64,000 nt of DNA from Jaapia argillacea MUCL 33604 (Eukaryota; Basidiomycota; Agaricomycetes; Jaapiales; Jaapiaceae). This document shows positions 10,490-22,300 of the stretch, piece after piece (the first letter of the stretch is position 1; each line of letters opens with the position of its first letter). The DNA lies in assembly GCA_000697665.1 (NCBI GenBank), contig KL197717.1:959950-1023949 (forward strand), in the 5' to 3' direction. The notes beneath the pieces were generated by a model. That model was given only the letters and a program-made list of their open reading frames with translations. It made no database searches and was not told the origin of the DNA. The position numbers and the translations under genes were made by a program.

Positions 10490-12310
10490 ATGGCTGGTAT
10501 GTAGAATCTGTTTGAGAGCGGTTGGACCCTCTCTCAACCGTCGGAATACCTCCAGAATGTCATGACGACTTGAAGGCAAAAGTGATTCCACCAGTCCTCT
10601 GTCCAGTCACTCTGCCATGCGGGCGTGTAATTCCCAACAGACTGGTCAAGGTAAGCAACCCACCCCTTCCAACCAGAGACTACCATAATCTTCCGTAAAA
10701 ATTGCAGGCCGCTATGTATGAGCACGGCTCAACATTTCTAGGCGGACCTCCAAACGAGTACCACCACTCGCTATATACCCGTTGGTCAAGTGGACGCTGG
10801 GGAATGATTATCACTGGGAATGTACAAGTCTCATCGACGCATCTGACACTCGGTCGTGATATGGTCGTTCCCGCGTCTCTCACATCCGAAACGACGGAAC
10901 CGTTCAAATCTTTGGCAGCTGCGATACACTCAAGTTCTCCTGATACCCTAGCTATCATGCAACTCTCCCATGCCGGACGACAGTCACCCAACATCCTTGG
11001 AGGACGTCTCCCTTTCGTGCCTCCTCTAGCCCCAAGTGCAGTTCAGTTGGGTAGCACAAATCGACGTTCCTCTTCCATTGGCCAATTGGTGTACAACTTT
11101 CTTTTCCAGACTCCTCGCCAAATGTTGACGGAAGATATTGACAATGTAGTCGTTGAGTTTGTCCGAGGTGCAACGTTGGCGGCTGAGAGCGGGTTTGATG
11201 GTGCGGAATTGCATGCATCACATGGATGTAAGTCCGATATTTTCACTTTTCATATCTGAAACTGACTGATTGGCAGAATAGATTTGTTAGCTCAGTTCAT
11301 ATCTCCAAAGGTCTGATATTTCCATCCTTGTCATGCAATAATCACGACTCAATTTCCTACCCAGACGAACAAACGATCTGACGAGTACTCGCTGAAAGAC
11401 GCCCTACACCTCTTACGTCGGATGGTGTCGTCAATCCGCGCCGTAGTTCCACCTACATTTGCCATCGGAGTCAAACTGAACGCCGCAGACTACACCGACG
11501 ACGATAGTGGGGCTAACGACGAGAAAGGATGTACACGTGCGACACCTTCAAGTGAAGAAACACGCGCACTCGGACACGTATCCGAGATCGCTTCATGGGG
11601 AATGGTAGATTTCATTGAAATTAGCGGAGGGGACTACGAGAATCCCAGTACGACTACTCTCATCCTCACTGTTCCATCCCACCTACTAACCCCCCCACTG
11701 TTCCGCAGAATTCATGGAAGCGAAATCGTCACCTCGATCCAGTCGTCAAGCTCTCTTTTCCAAATTCTCAAAACGAGCCATGAGCGTTTTACCATCACAT
11801 GCAGAGACAAATTCGACTACCCTTTCGTCCTCTACCCGACCACCCCCTCTCATCCTTCTAACGGGCGGCTTAACCACATACGAACGATTTCGCACTTGCC
11901 TCGAAAGCAATCACGCCCATCTCCTCGGGGTCGGACGCCTCTCCATACTTTGTCCCGAATTACCCCGCCTCCTACACTCAACATCAAACATCGACTCGTT
12001 CCTCACCGACATCCCCTCACCGAGTTTCGAATCCAGATTCCTCGATCGAGCGTGGCGACGTTTGGACAGGATCCTCGGGATGCCGAGGTTGATTGGCGCT
12101 GGGTTAGGGATGGCGTGGTATGTCGTGATGATGAGACGTATGGTGGAGGATCAGGGTGAAGGTGGTGATCTTGGAGGTGTGGATGCTGCAGTGAAGATGT
12201 GGTTATGGACAGCTCCTTCTGCGAAGCGAAGCATGGACTGGGGGGTGTGGACGTGGACGTTGATCTCCCTACTCGTCGTTGGCTTCGCTGTTGCGTATAT
12301 CGTATTTTGA
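10490..12310 (+). CDS. Old Yellow Enzyme-like NADH:flavin oxidoreductase with C-terminal membrane anchor
   Basis: FMN-dependent TIM-barrel oxidoreductase. Exons: about 10490-10496 plus a short piece ending at 10650 (uncertain), then 10708-11227, 11282-11310, 11365-11647 and 11709-12310. Family features in order: NRLVKAAMYE near the N-terminus, RWGMIITGNVQV, QLSHAGRQ, then GFDGAELHASHGYLLAQFISPK with the His/His flavin and substrate motif. GVKLNAADY and a C-terminal FMN-phosphate region (LLTGGLTTYE) follow. The last 20 residues form a hydrophobic helix (WTLISLLVVGFAVAYIVF) that looks like a tail anchor. There is no in-frame ATG directly before the first conserved exon. The most likely start is ATGGCTG at 10490, spliced by a GTATGT donor. 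The first exon is therefore a guess, but the enzyme call is firm. Confidence 0.82.
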
Positions 12311-13393
12311 AACGGGTATCGTGATACAATGCAACGATATATTGTTACCCTCTCTCCACTCCCAAAATGGAGGTTAGTCGAGACGCTATGCTAAGAGCGA
12401 AAGCGATTCAACTGTCGAAACCGACGTTGGGGCGTAAAGTGCTTCCGAAGTGAAAGGGCAGGCTCGTTGTGTATGAGGAACGGCTACGGGACATTCGACG
12501 TGGGTTGGCGACTGCCTGATCTTCCGTCGGAGAACCTCCTCTTGTTCGACCCCTCTGGTTCGGGTCCGACTAGTATGACCTCAAAGTAGCCATCACGTCC
12601 CCGCTACCAGGTCTCCGACTAATTCGTCATTGGTTGTGTTGAGACACTTGCTGTTGATGAAACGACGATTCTTGGTGTGACGGTTGCGTCGCGTAAATAC
12701 CCGCAGCAGAGGGCTTCGAGACATTCTTGGAGTGGTTGCAGATGCAATCCACGATGTTAAGCCGAGGCGGAGAGGGCGTAACGTGGTGGGTTGAGATGAT
12801 AACATCGTTCAGTTGACCACTCCGTAGAGCTGTCGGTGCGAATCGTTCGAATCAAGCCTCGGTTTCACAGTATATGCGCTTTGGAGCTTCTGCTGCGACT
12901 GAAAAAAAAATCGGAACGACACCACGCCAGGACAGCGTCTCGGAGACCATGCTGTACCCGTAAGTCAACGGCGATGGGGTATTGAACCATTGCTTAACGG
13001 GAAAGGTGGGAGGAGCGTTCAAGCGACTGGTGATGAGGTTGAGGATGGGGGAAGACGGATGCTACGATCGAATTGATGGAGATAAGTATGTGATCATCTG
13101 GCGCGTGTAAGTCAGAATTGATCCGACAGAAAAGAACATGCATACACGCACCTGGATCGTAGCCGTGCACGAAATTTCCTTCTCACTCCTCAGAATCTCT
13201 CGGCCGCTCCAACCGACGATGGCAGACTTCGTGTTCACCGACCGGTGGAAACCACCTAGATTTGATAATCCAACTTGGAGTGACGACCAAAGTCTTGCCT
13301 CGACTTTCGTTTTTGCTGAGAGTGACAGTCCACACACAACATTCCACCACATCATGAATCGATCAGCGGGCTGGCAACCAAAGACATCGTGTC
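12311..13393. other. Gene-free interval of about 1.1 kb between convergent genes
   Basis: The OYE-like gene ends on the left and the LRR gene ends on the right. Short frames here have no family resemblance and no splice support. I see no repeats, tRNA or transposon ends. Confidence 0.5.
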
Positions 13394-15013
13394 TCAAATA
13401 GTGTCCCGACATTCAAACTCGAACACATCACATCCCATACTCTCCAACCATTGCTTTCTCAACATCTCATTCCGACATTTGACCCCACTTGTGTGTCCAA
13501 CACAATTTCTCTGACTGCAGGATTCTGATTTTGAACTTGGGGTGGAGGAGGCAGAGGGGAGAGGGGGTCTGGAGGTGGGTAGATTGAGATTGGAGGTGGA
13601 GAGATGGGGGAGAGTCAAAAGATCCGATGCATATGCAAAGATCCTAAGTTGTTGAGCTGTACTCAGCACAGGTGCAGTGAGACCCAGTATCGTGAGCTGT
13701 AACTCAATCGGTAGCCGCGAGAACGCAAAAGCACCCGTAACTGTTGTCGTTCTGGCGATCGGAGGGATGACTGGAGACGACATTGGTGTTGGAAGCGGAC
13801 ATGAATTCGTTACTTTCTCCATGACGTCCTTTGGGTTAGGGTTCGTGGACGACGAGGATTTGAGGAGTAACGTTCTTGAGACGACCAATAAAGCCAAAGC
13901 GCCACTTTCAGTGCTTGATTTAAGGTCTTCGTTCCGATAAAGGATTCTAACGAGGAGTTTCCCACATTCGCCCCATAGAGCTGGATTAGAATCCTCTTCA
14001 TCATGTGCGTTCGGATGGACGTCGGATAACTGGTTCGAATACAACTCGACTTTGCAGAGCGTGTAATTGTATTTATCGATAGCCGTGACGATGTCTTGTA
14101 CGGAACGTAACCCCAAAGCATTGCCGTTACATTTGAGCGTCGTCACCCGACATCGGGGTGAGGAGATGTATGCGATGAGATGGGGTGCGGAGGAGGGTGT
14201 GAGTGCTATGACGGATAGGTGAAGTTCTTTGAGGTGGGGTGTGTGTAGATATGGGAGGAAGTGGGATACGAAAGCGTCGGAGAGCTGGCGGTTTGTCGTT
14301 AGGGTTAGTGTAGAGAGGCGGGAGGTGTTGAGAGCTTCGGCGAAAGATTGGGAAAGGGTGGGTGAACACGTGAATTCGTTCTATGTTGTTCATTTTAAGT
14401 ATGAGCGAGAGGAAGCTTCAGAGTCAAGTTCGATAACCATGAAAAAGGCAGACGAGCTTGACATACATTCTGCAAAAACAGTTCTTTAAGATCCAAGTTC
14501 CCCCGAAGAAACTCGATGATGGCCTCTAACCCTCTATTTTCGATCTTGTTGGAATTCAAGCTGATTTCTTCGATTCTGTGTTTATGGCCTTCTGGGGACG
14601 AGAGGAAGGTGAAGAGTTCGATGCAGCCTTCGTCGCCGAGTTGGTTGTGCCCAAGGATCAATCTGGTGACGTGTTGATGGGAATTGATCGTTTTGATTAT
14701 TTCACGTGCACCTGGTATGATAGAAATGTTGTCAGAGAGAGCGATGAATGAGAACGGAAGGACAGAATCACGAGATGGAAAGCGAAAAGGTGGGGTAGTT
14801 TGCCAAGGAACCGTTAAACTAGTGCAAATCTTCCCTTCTAACCACCTACATCGCCCTGTTGTGTCTCGAATGATAGAGGAACTCACCAATAACAGAGCAT
14901 AATCCGGCATCGACCTTAAAAACCAGTCCACGATCTGCTGAGGCTCCAGAAGAGGGCGAACCACGATGTCTCGAAGGTTTCTTGACGAGACCTGAAGCTT
15001 GTGGTGCAAACAT
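13394..15013 (-). CDS. Ribonuclease-inhibitor-type leucine-rich repeat protein
   Basis: Three exons: 15013-14887, 14711-14467 and 14380-13394. The start is MFAPQASGLVKK, chosen because only this frame joins in phase to the first LRR exon. Residues about 30-200 carry RNI-like leucine-rich repeats: VTRLILGHNQLGDEG, IEEISLNSNKIENRGLEAI, LKELFLQN and LKELHLSVIALT. The C-terminal half has a helical segment, a Pro/Ser/Thr-rich stretch and a small Cys/His cluster (CSQRNCVGH...C). That cluster may bind a metal, but I do not recognise it. Proteins with this layout are common in agaricomycetes and their partners are unknown. It shares a divergent promoter region with the GH53 gene. Confidence 0.75.
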
Positions 15014-15630
15014 CTTCGCACAAGATCCAGGGGGAGGGGGGTGATTAGATGCTCGAGATACAAGTGAAGCTGGGGTCCGAGACTCTGTAGCAAGTCCGAC
15101 GGTCGGAACGAACGAGCGTCGTCACACTTCGGTCACACCTCTGCAGTGCTTCCCATCCGACCGTCGTGTCCGTTTTCATGCTGTCTGCAGTGTGCACCAC
15201 CCTCTTCGCCTTTGCGATCAACGGGCTATATCGCATTTACTCCTCCTCTGCTATGAATATATGAATGGACTCGTCCTCCTCAATGACATACTGTGTGACC
15301 GTTCCTCCCCATTACGGGACACGTGTCCACTGAACGGCCCGCCTTTCAGCGTTTTCCGTGCTTCGGTTTCGCTGTTTCACTGAGCAACCCACACTGGTGA
15401 ACGATTTTACCTCCCTGCACTTGAATCTCTACTCAGCATGGGGGTGGGTTGTTTTCTCGGCAGAGTTGGAACAGCATGGAAGGCGTTCCTCGCCGGAGCC
15501 GGGTTTATTCCGCCGAGTCGTACTCTTCTTACTCGTTGTACGATGGTACCTAGGGAAACACAATAACGTTAACCCCACATAAAAAGGCGGCTCCTTGGGA
15601 TTGGGGTCGCTCAGACATCGCCTAGCAGCA
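15014..15630. promoter_or_regulatory. Divergent promoter region of the LRR and GH53 genes, with a TATA-like box
   Basis: About 620 bp separates two outward-reading genes. On the plus strand a TATA-like ATAAAAAG lies at 15579-15586, about 45 bp before the GH53 start codon. I see no other element I can name. Confidence 0.45.
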
Positions 15631-16998
15631 ATGAATCTCCTTTCCCTCCCCTTCCTCCTCCTCTCCCTCCTCCCCTCGTCCTTCGCACTCTCCTACCACT
15701 GCGCCGACTTCTCCTCTCTCCCAGTCCTCGAAGCCACCGGCCAGACCTACACCGACTACGGTGTCATCAAACCATACGAAGACATCCTAGCTAGTCGTGG
15801 AACCAACCTCGCTAGGATTAGGGTATGGACTGCGGGCGATTATAACTTGACTGCTTCGCTTGCTCTTGCGAAGAGGGCGGTTAGGGCTGGGATGGAGGTT
15901 TATGTGGATTTGCATTTTAGTGATAGTTGTGAGTATTGGAACGTGCTTGTTTGGAGGACTCGTGTTGAACGACGATCTTTGTTAGGGGCTGATCCTGGAA
16001 AGCAATATATCCCTGCTGCGTGGCCTACGAACCTTACGGGGTTGATACCTACCATTCACAAGTTTGTCACCACTTCTCCCCTTCCCTCTCGAGACATTCT
16101 GACCCTCGGACTTTTTCTCGATAGCTACACTCGAGACCTCGTCACCGCATTTGCAGAACAAGGAACCCCAATAACATTCATCGCCGTACGTCCCTCCCTC
16201 CTCTCCTCCTTCCTCGTGTTCAACTTCCCCTCCCTGCACAACAGATCGGCAACGAAATCAACTCAGGCATCCTCTGGCCCGTCGGCGAAATCTCAGTATC
16301 AGGTTTCACACCCCTCTCCCAACTGCTTCACTCCGCCGCCACCGGCGTCCGCGCCGCCCTCTCGCCGCCACCCAAAATAATGATCCACCTTGCAAATGGA
16401 TGGGATTGGGGAGGTGTGAGTTGGTGGTATAATGGGACTCTTGATGCCAGTATCGCGGGTGGGTTAACGTTGGCGGATATTGATACTATGGGCTTCTCGT
16501 TTTATCCGTTTTATGGGACTACTGCTACGTTGGAGAATTTGAAGGAGAGTATGGGGAATGTTTCGACTCTGTACCACAAGGTTCCGTCTCCTCCCTTCCC
16601 TTCCCTATTGCGGTGGAACTGATGTTTTTTTGTTCGGGGTTGTTACGAATAGGACTTCATGGTAGTGGAGACAGACTGGCCAGCAAATTGCACAGGCACA
16701 GCTTTGAGCGAACCTACGGTGCCGATCTCGATCCAAGGTCAAGAAACTTGGGTGAGCGATATTAGGAACGTGTTGTTGGAGGTGGATAGTATCAGTCCTG
16801 TTGCTAAGGCTTTGGGGATCTGTTATTGGGAACCTGGATGGATCGGGAATGCAGCTTTGGGATCGAGTTGTGCTGTGAGTGTTTTTTTATTCTTCTTTCG
16901 TGATGGGAAGAAGGCTGATGGCGTTGTAGGATAACTTGTTGGTTACGCCTACTGGTGCGATGAGGATGAGTATGGATATGTTTTGGGAGGATATGTAA
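15631..16998 (+). CDS. Secreted arabinogalactan endo-beta-1,4-galactanase (GH53)
   Basis: Glycoside hydrolase family 53 enzyme that cuts beta-1,4-galactan side chains of pectin outside the cell. Six exons: 15631-15928, 15986-16061, 16125-16185, 16245-16580, 16653-16874 and 16930-16998. It starts with a clear signal peptide (MNLLSLPFLLLSLLPSSFAL). The mature protein opens with the family's YHCADFSSLPVLE region. The acid/base Glu lies in the GNEINSGILWP motif and the nucleophile Glu in VVETDWP, both on strands of the (beta/alpha)8 barrel. NLARIRVW, VYVDLHFSD, WADPGKQ and GFSFYPFYG also match. Length and all catalytic elements fit an intact enzyme. Several N-glycosylation sequons are present. 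A role in growth on plant cell wall is inferred from the family. Confidence 0.93.
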
Positions 16999-17923
16999 GG
17001 CCTTGGAACGTCGTGCGTTGTGTGTATCCCCTTTGAACGTTGTGTTGAATGATGATGACGAAATTTCGCCATCAGTCGCACATGAGGCGAGGTGGTGCCT
17101 CACTTTTGTGATCTTTGTTCGTTCATCAAAGTTATGGCTGTCCAAATAGTCCCCAGATGCCCCCTTCTTTCCAACATCGTGTCCCGTTGACTTCAATCGG
17201 ACATTACGGCATTTGAGAGACAGGAGCATATAATATATCCCGCTGTGCACATACGTCATGCCCGAGTACGTTGCTCAGTTCTCCGAGCTCATCAAGAGCG
17301 AGGTGAGAGCAGGAGCTAGGGTCAGGGTGTGCTACGTCAGGTGCTCAAAACGACCCCCATCCAAGTGGAAAGAATTCGATTCTCAGTTGAATATCAATGC
17401 TCGTCCCGTGCCCTGCATCATGTTGGCCGAGTCACCGATATCCTCGGTACTTCAGTGGACACTCGGAGGTCGTCCGCCCAACCTTTCCTCCCCCTCGATT
17501 AATGCATGATTGAGACACCATCTTTGGCATCACTAGCTGAGCCGTCTTTGTATCTCCCTGGGCTTTCGCAACGCTTGGAGTGGATAGGCTGAGATCCTGA
17601 TGGTGTATGGTCCCCCTCGCAGGCGTACGCTTCGACTCGGACCCCGCACGGGATCACTGGTCCGACGTCTGTGTCCGAACCTACTTGCTCCTGCTTCAAT
17701 CAAGGCTGATTCTGATTCTATGTAATAGAACTAGGAGGATCATAGCTACAACGTTCTCAGATTCAACTCACCCTCCGATTCAGGATCCAATGATTGCGTA
17801 CATCTCTTTGACGATTTGCTCAGTCGATGAACGTTCGTTTTAAGCTAACAAATACAATACAATGCAGTGACATCGTCCTTTCAACCTGATGGACTACGGC
17901 TCCTACGGCTAACGCGCCACCTC
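16999..17923. other. Gene-free interval of about 0.9 kb
   Basis: This lies between the 3' ends of the GH53 gene (+) and the second HAD gene (-). A TATA-like ATATAATATAT run near 17230 precedes a short frame at 17258, but that frame has no family match and I do not call it. The last 80 bp (about 17840-17923) resemble the sequence just downstream of the first HAD gene and belong to the duplicated block. Confidence 0.5.
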
Positions 17924-18817
17924 TCACTTCCCCTCGGCACGAAAAGCCTCCTCAACAACATCGACAAACTCTCCCAAAGACCCAAACTTCCAATCCCACT
18001 CCACCTCTCCTCCTCCCTCCCCTCCAACACCACCAATAACCCCACCCCGATCAATCCAAACCCTCCCCAACCCCAATTTCCCAGCCGGTTCGATATCATG
18101 GAATAAACTACAAGCCACTACACATACTTCCTCCTTCTTGATTCCGAATTTGGAGTGGAGGGAGGAAAGGGAGGAGAGGAAGGTGGCGAGGGAGGGTTTG
18201 TAGGAGGATGTTTCTTGGGAGGTTAGGATTTGTGAGAATGGAGATGGGGAGGAAGGGGGGTGGAGGTGGGGGAGTGTGTAAGAGAATGAATCGCGGTCTA
18301 CGTTTGATAGTATGGCTAGTTTATAGTGTTTTGAGAGACGTTGGAGGGCTTCGACCGTGTCGGGGAAGGGAGGCCAGGTACGGATTGAGTGGGCGAATCT
18401 TAGGGCTGGAGGTGAGAGTGGTTGTTTCGAGGACGTGGTTGATGCATCGGTGGAAGCAGAAGTGGACGAAGTGGTCGGCCCACTCGAAGTCCCCTCACCC
18501 TTCTCATTCCCCCCCACCACTCCCCCCCCCTCCTCCGTCACAACCAACCGCGAAACATCAACCCCTAACCTCCTAGCCATCTCCTCCCAAACCCTCCCCA
18601 TCAACTCCGTATACAACATCCCCGGTTCCCTCACTTGTAAATCCTTTTCGACGCTCGCATATGCTTCTAGCACTTCCTTTTTGCCCCAGCCTTTAGTGCG
18701 GGAAGGAGGGGCGGAGGAGAGGAGGGGAAGGAGGGCGGTGTAGAGGCCTGATTCCCAGTCTATTAGGGTTCCGTAGACGTCGAATTGGAGGGCTTTGTAG
18801 GATGTTAGGGAGGGCAT
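17924..18817 (-). CDS. HAD-superfamily hydrolase, haloacid dehalogenase type II-like (copy 2)
   Basis: Intronless paralogue of the gene at 9286-10206, 297 residues from the same MPSLTSYKALQ start. Motifs I (FDVYGTLIDWESG), II (LAILSNVDRDS), III (SSYKPSL) and IV (SLFHDIEPAGKLGLGRVW) are all kept. Most differences lie in the Ser/Thr-rich insert and in a Pro/Ser loop after motif II, which is shorter here. Both copies have intact reading frames and all motif residues, so both are probably functional. A longer frame extends upstream of this Met, but that extension is not shared with copy 1 and overlaps the conserved promoter block. I therefore start at 18817. Confidence 0.9.
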   Translation of the reverse strand: MPSLTSYKALQFDVYGTLIDWESGLYTALLPLLSSAPPSRTKGWGKKEVLEAYASVEKDLQVREPGMLYTELMGRVWEEMARRLGVDVSRLVVTEEGGGVVGGNEKGEGTSSGPTTSSTSASTDASTTSSKQPLSPPALRFAHSIRTWPPFPDTVEALQRLSKHYKLAILSNVDRDSFSYTLPHLHPPSSPSPFSQILTSQETSSYKPSLATFLSSLSSLHSKFGIKKEEVCVVACSLFHDIEPAGKLGLGRVWIDRGGVIGGVGGEGGGEVEWDWKFGSLGEFVDVVEEAFRAEGK

Positions 18818-18886
18818 TGTGCGTGGTTGGATTTGGAGGGTGTGATGGGTTGTCGTGGGTGAGTGGGATGATGGAGCGGTTGGGTG

Positions 18887-18935
18887 AATGATATCGATGA
18901 CATCTGTGCGATGCTCAGGCACGGATTTCGGGTGG
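18887..18935 (-). promoter_or_regulatory. Promoter block conserved between the two HAD paralogues (copy 2)
   Basis: Counterpart of the block at 10288-10336: 45 of 49 bases are identical, it lies 70 bp upstream of the start codon, and it has the same GATATCGAT core. The flanking DNA is not obviously alignable. Confidence 0.5.
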
Positions 18936-19343
18936 CACTGGGAATAAGGTGGTTTCTTCGGTTTTGTTTGTAAAGTGCTGGAATATGATAGGTTTACTTG
19001 TGTGAAGGATATTATCACTCATGGATTACTTCTCGTCTACAGTTTGGTCCTTACACTGGCAGCGTACAGTTAACTGGTAAACCCAAGATAAACGTGTAAA
19101 GCGAAGCAGAGCGGTGATGAAATGGATGACGTCATCAACTCTGATAAGTTACCCGATATAGAATTGACTTTTTACCTCCTTTCCTTTCACTCTGTTCACA
19201 TCGCCGTCCCCTGTCGAACTTGACGCGTTCTTCACTCGCTTCACTGACGATAACGACCAGCGACTTGCGAATCGCGTTGTGAAAGGTATCCAACTGGGAC
19301 TGTGCAAGATCGAAGCCGACGAAATTGGGATAACGGGGACAAG

Positions 19344-22300
19344 ATGAAGTTTGCACGGTCCGTAGACGGCCCAAGTTTGTTTCGTTGGGGATACTAACTC
19401 GACCCAACGTGTTTTCGATAAAGCTATCTCGAAGAAACCCAGGTACGTAGTCTCGCTAAATCCCCGCACACGCCGCACATTGTATCTTGCACGATGCTAT
19501 TCTATCAATCTTCCTATCTCTGAGAGGCGGCTGTGGCTCCACGACTCAATTCTGATCATCACTCTGATTCTCTGTTCCTTTTCCTGGATATGCACAGACA
19601 CCAGAATGGAAAAGGGCGTACATGTGTGTCCCTCTTTCCTCTTTGCACGCCATCCCCAACCAAATCACTGACCCCAAACCAGCAACTATCGAGCACTAAA
19701 GAAACGCATCACCGCCATCCGTTCCCAACTCGCCGATCCAAACGGGAGTAACCCCAGCACTCCTTCTCTCCTCCCCACTCTGCCTGACGGTGAAGGAGGC
19801 CATTTCCCCGGTGCTGAATCTATCGCTGGAGGAATTGCGAAGAATAGTAGTGTCGCTAGTATTGGGAGGATCAAGGCGGAGGATATGGGGTTGACGCCGA
19901 GTAGACTCGATACTGTATGTCTCTCCTTTCCTTATCTTGCTGTTTTTTTTGAATTGACGGAGCGATAGGCGATGAGACCGAGGGCGAGCTCGAACAAGTC
20001 TTATTTCGATAGCCACTCTCGCGCTTCGTCGAAAATCAACGTCCAGTCGCCAGATGAACGAGAAGAGCATGAACAGTCTCAAGTCTCGTTACCCATTAGC
20101 AAGGACCATACCCCACATACCCCTTCCAACCTCAATCCGAACCCTGATGCGACCCCGCCGTCGATGCATACACCGAGTAGGATTCAGAGATCGTTGACGA
20201 GGAAGAGCTTGGCGTTTGGGTTGAGGAAGATGAGCTCGTTTTATCGTATGTCTCTTTCCTCCTACTTCCTGTCTCCTTCCACTCATCCTCAATAACTCGT
20301 TCCGCAACAGGAACGAACCCAACCCTCCCCCTCCCCCTCAAAGACCTCATACCCCTCCTTACCCCCCTCCAAAAATCATTCTTTGACGCTCTCGATGGGG
20401 AATTAGACAAGATTGAGTGTTTTTATTTGGATAGGGAGGCTGAGGCTAGGGCTCGGTGGGTTTCGGTTCCTCGAGGAGTGGTTTTGTTGTTGGACCAGGC
20501 TAATCTTGATTTTGGTAGATCGGAAGTGTTGAAGGAACAGTTGAGGGAGCTGAAAGATCATAGGAAATTGTTTTATGTGAGTTTTTCGAGGTCTGGTGTT
20601 GTCGGAATATCTCCGTTTTGTGTTTCTTTGCTCGGCTTTTGTTTGCCTTGGGCACCTATGCGCCGTTCCTCGTCCCCGAGTGATGCTTCCTCGCCCAAAT
20701 CTTCACGACATTTATATCCCTCCTATTTCGACTGCTCGACGCTTTCTCTTTCTTTCGCCGGCACGAGACATTCGAATCCCAATCTTGTCCCGGATCTAAC
20801 CACCTTTCATCGAATAGGAAGCACATCCTCCGAACCGGTACTCCCTCACGTTCCCACTTCATTTACCATCGGCTGGGAAAATGAAGGATACGTTTTCGCC
20901 TACGAGGCGGCTTCATGATCACGACGAGGGAGATGATGGGACGCGGCGTGCTGAGGGCAGTAGGAGTGCGAGTCGGGTTGGGGATGGGGATGGTGTGAGA
21001 TTGAGGGGTGGTGATGCCATCAAGAAGAAGGGAGGCGACGTGATCAAGAAGGGAGAAAATATGAACAAGAAGGGGGATGATGGGGATCCTAGTGGGAGTG
21101 GGGGAGATACGAGTAATAGTAATAGTGAGGGTGAGGAGACTTTGAACGTCGGGGTTGGCGGGGGAGGGAAGGCGGACGAAGGAAAGTGGAGGTGGAGTTT
21201 TGGTGGATTTGGGGGGTTCGGTGGTGGTGAGGATGAGGATCGTGATGGGAAAGCTAAAGGAGTGGATGGGGCTAGAGGTGTGGGTGGGAATGGGAAGGGG
21301 AGGTTACAAGACCTTGATGTTGATCGTCGTGATTCTGATGATGAACGAGAGCCAGAGGATGGAGATGATCATCCGGGACGTGATAGAGTTAGGAGGGGGA
21401 AGGGGGAGGAACCGAGGTTGGCGGGTCATCATCTTAGGATGAGTGGACATTATTTGAACCCTGAGGAGTATCAACATGCGAAGAAGAAGTTGAAGAAGGC
21501 GGTTTTGGAACATTATAGGTGAGTTTCGGCCTTTAGGGTTTGGGTGTGTCGTGCATGTCGTTTTGTGCCGTTTGTCGTGCGCATATACTTCCCTCCCCAG
21601 TTCAGTACTGATGCCTCTTTTTCGTGTTTTTGTTTGGCGCAGGGGATTAGAGATGTTGAACAACTATCGCGTGAGTTCTATCCACCTCGCTTGGGTCTTT
21701 TCTGGCGAGCTAATTGGGTTTGGTTTGTTGGGCTTTGGTAGATCTTGAATTTGACGGGATTTAGGAAAGCTTTGAAGAAATTCGAAAAGGCTACCAAGGT
21801 TCGTGATTTTCCCCCTCCCCGCTGGTGGAGATCCGTTGAATTGTCGTGATAGATCCCAGCTCAAGTCGCTTACATCTCTGAAAAGGTGCGTTCTTCCCCC
21901 GTCGTCGTCAGCCTTCGTTTATTGATGTTGGGTGTACAGGTCGAGCCTTGTGCGTTTGCGTCGGGCTCGACTATGGAGAATATGATGAAAGAGATGGCGG
22001 AACTTTTTGCTGCTAGGTTTGGTATGTGGTCTTTTTTTGAGTGGTTGATAGTTTGCTTAAGCTCGTTTTTGCCGTTCATCTCGGCAACCTCGACTCTACC
22101 GTTAATCCATTTAAACACCTCCCTCTCCCCTCCCATATCCCTTGGCCTGACCTCCTCTGATTTACTTATGACAGAACGAGGAGACAAGAAAAAGGCGTTG
22201 GAGAGACTCCGGGCTGGTTCGAGACAGAAGAGTCACCATTTTAGTACATTCAGGTCCGGGTTGGCGATCGGACTCGCCGTGCCTGCTCTCGTTTCGGGGA

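Noticed and set aside
12820-12880. GTTCGAATC-like box suggesting a tRNA
   Set aside because: No cloverleaf can be drawn around it. No tRNA, rRNA or CRISPR array found in the window.
13138-13401. 87-codon plus-strand frame next to the LRR gene stop
   Set aside because: Overlaps the 3' end of a well-supported minus-strand gene and has no family match.
14395-15093. Long 232-codon minus-strand frame as a single LRR exon
   Set aside because: It crosses a pyrimidine-rich intron. The frame beginning MFAPQASG joins correctly to the LRR exon, while this one does not.
17258-17509. 84-codon plus-strand frame behind a TATA-like run
   Set aside because: No family match and no splice or conservation support. 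It lies in the gap after GH53.
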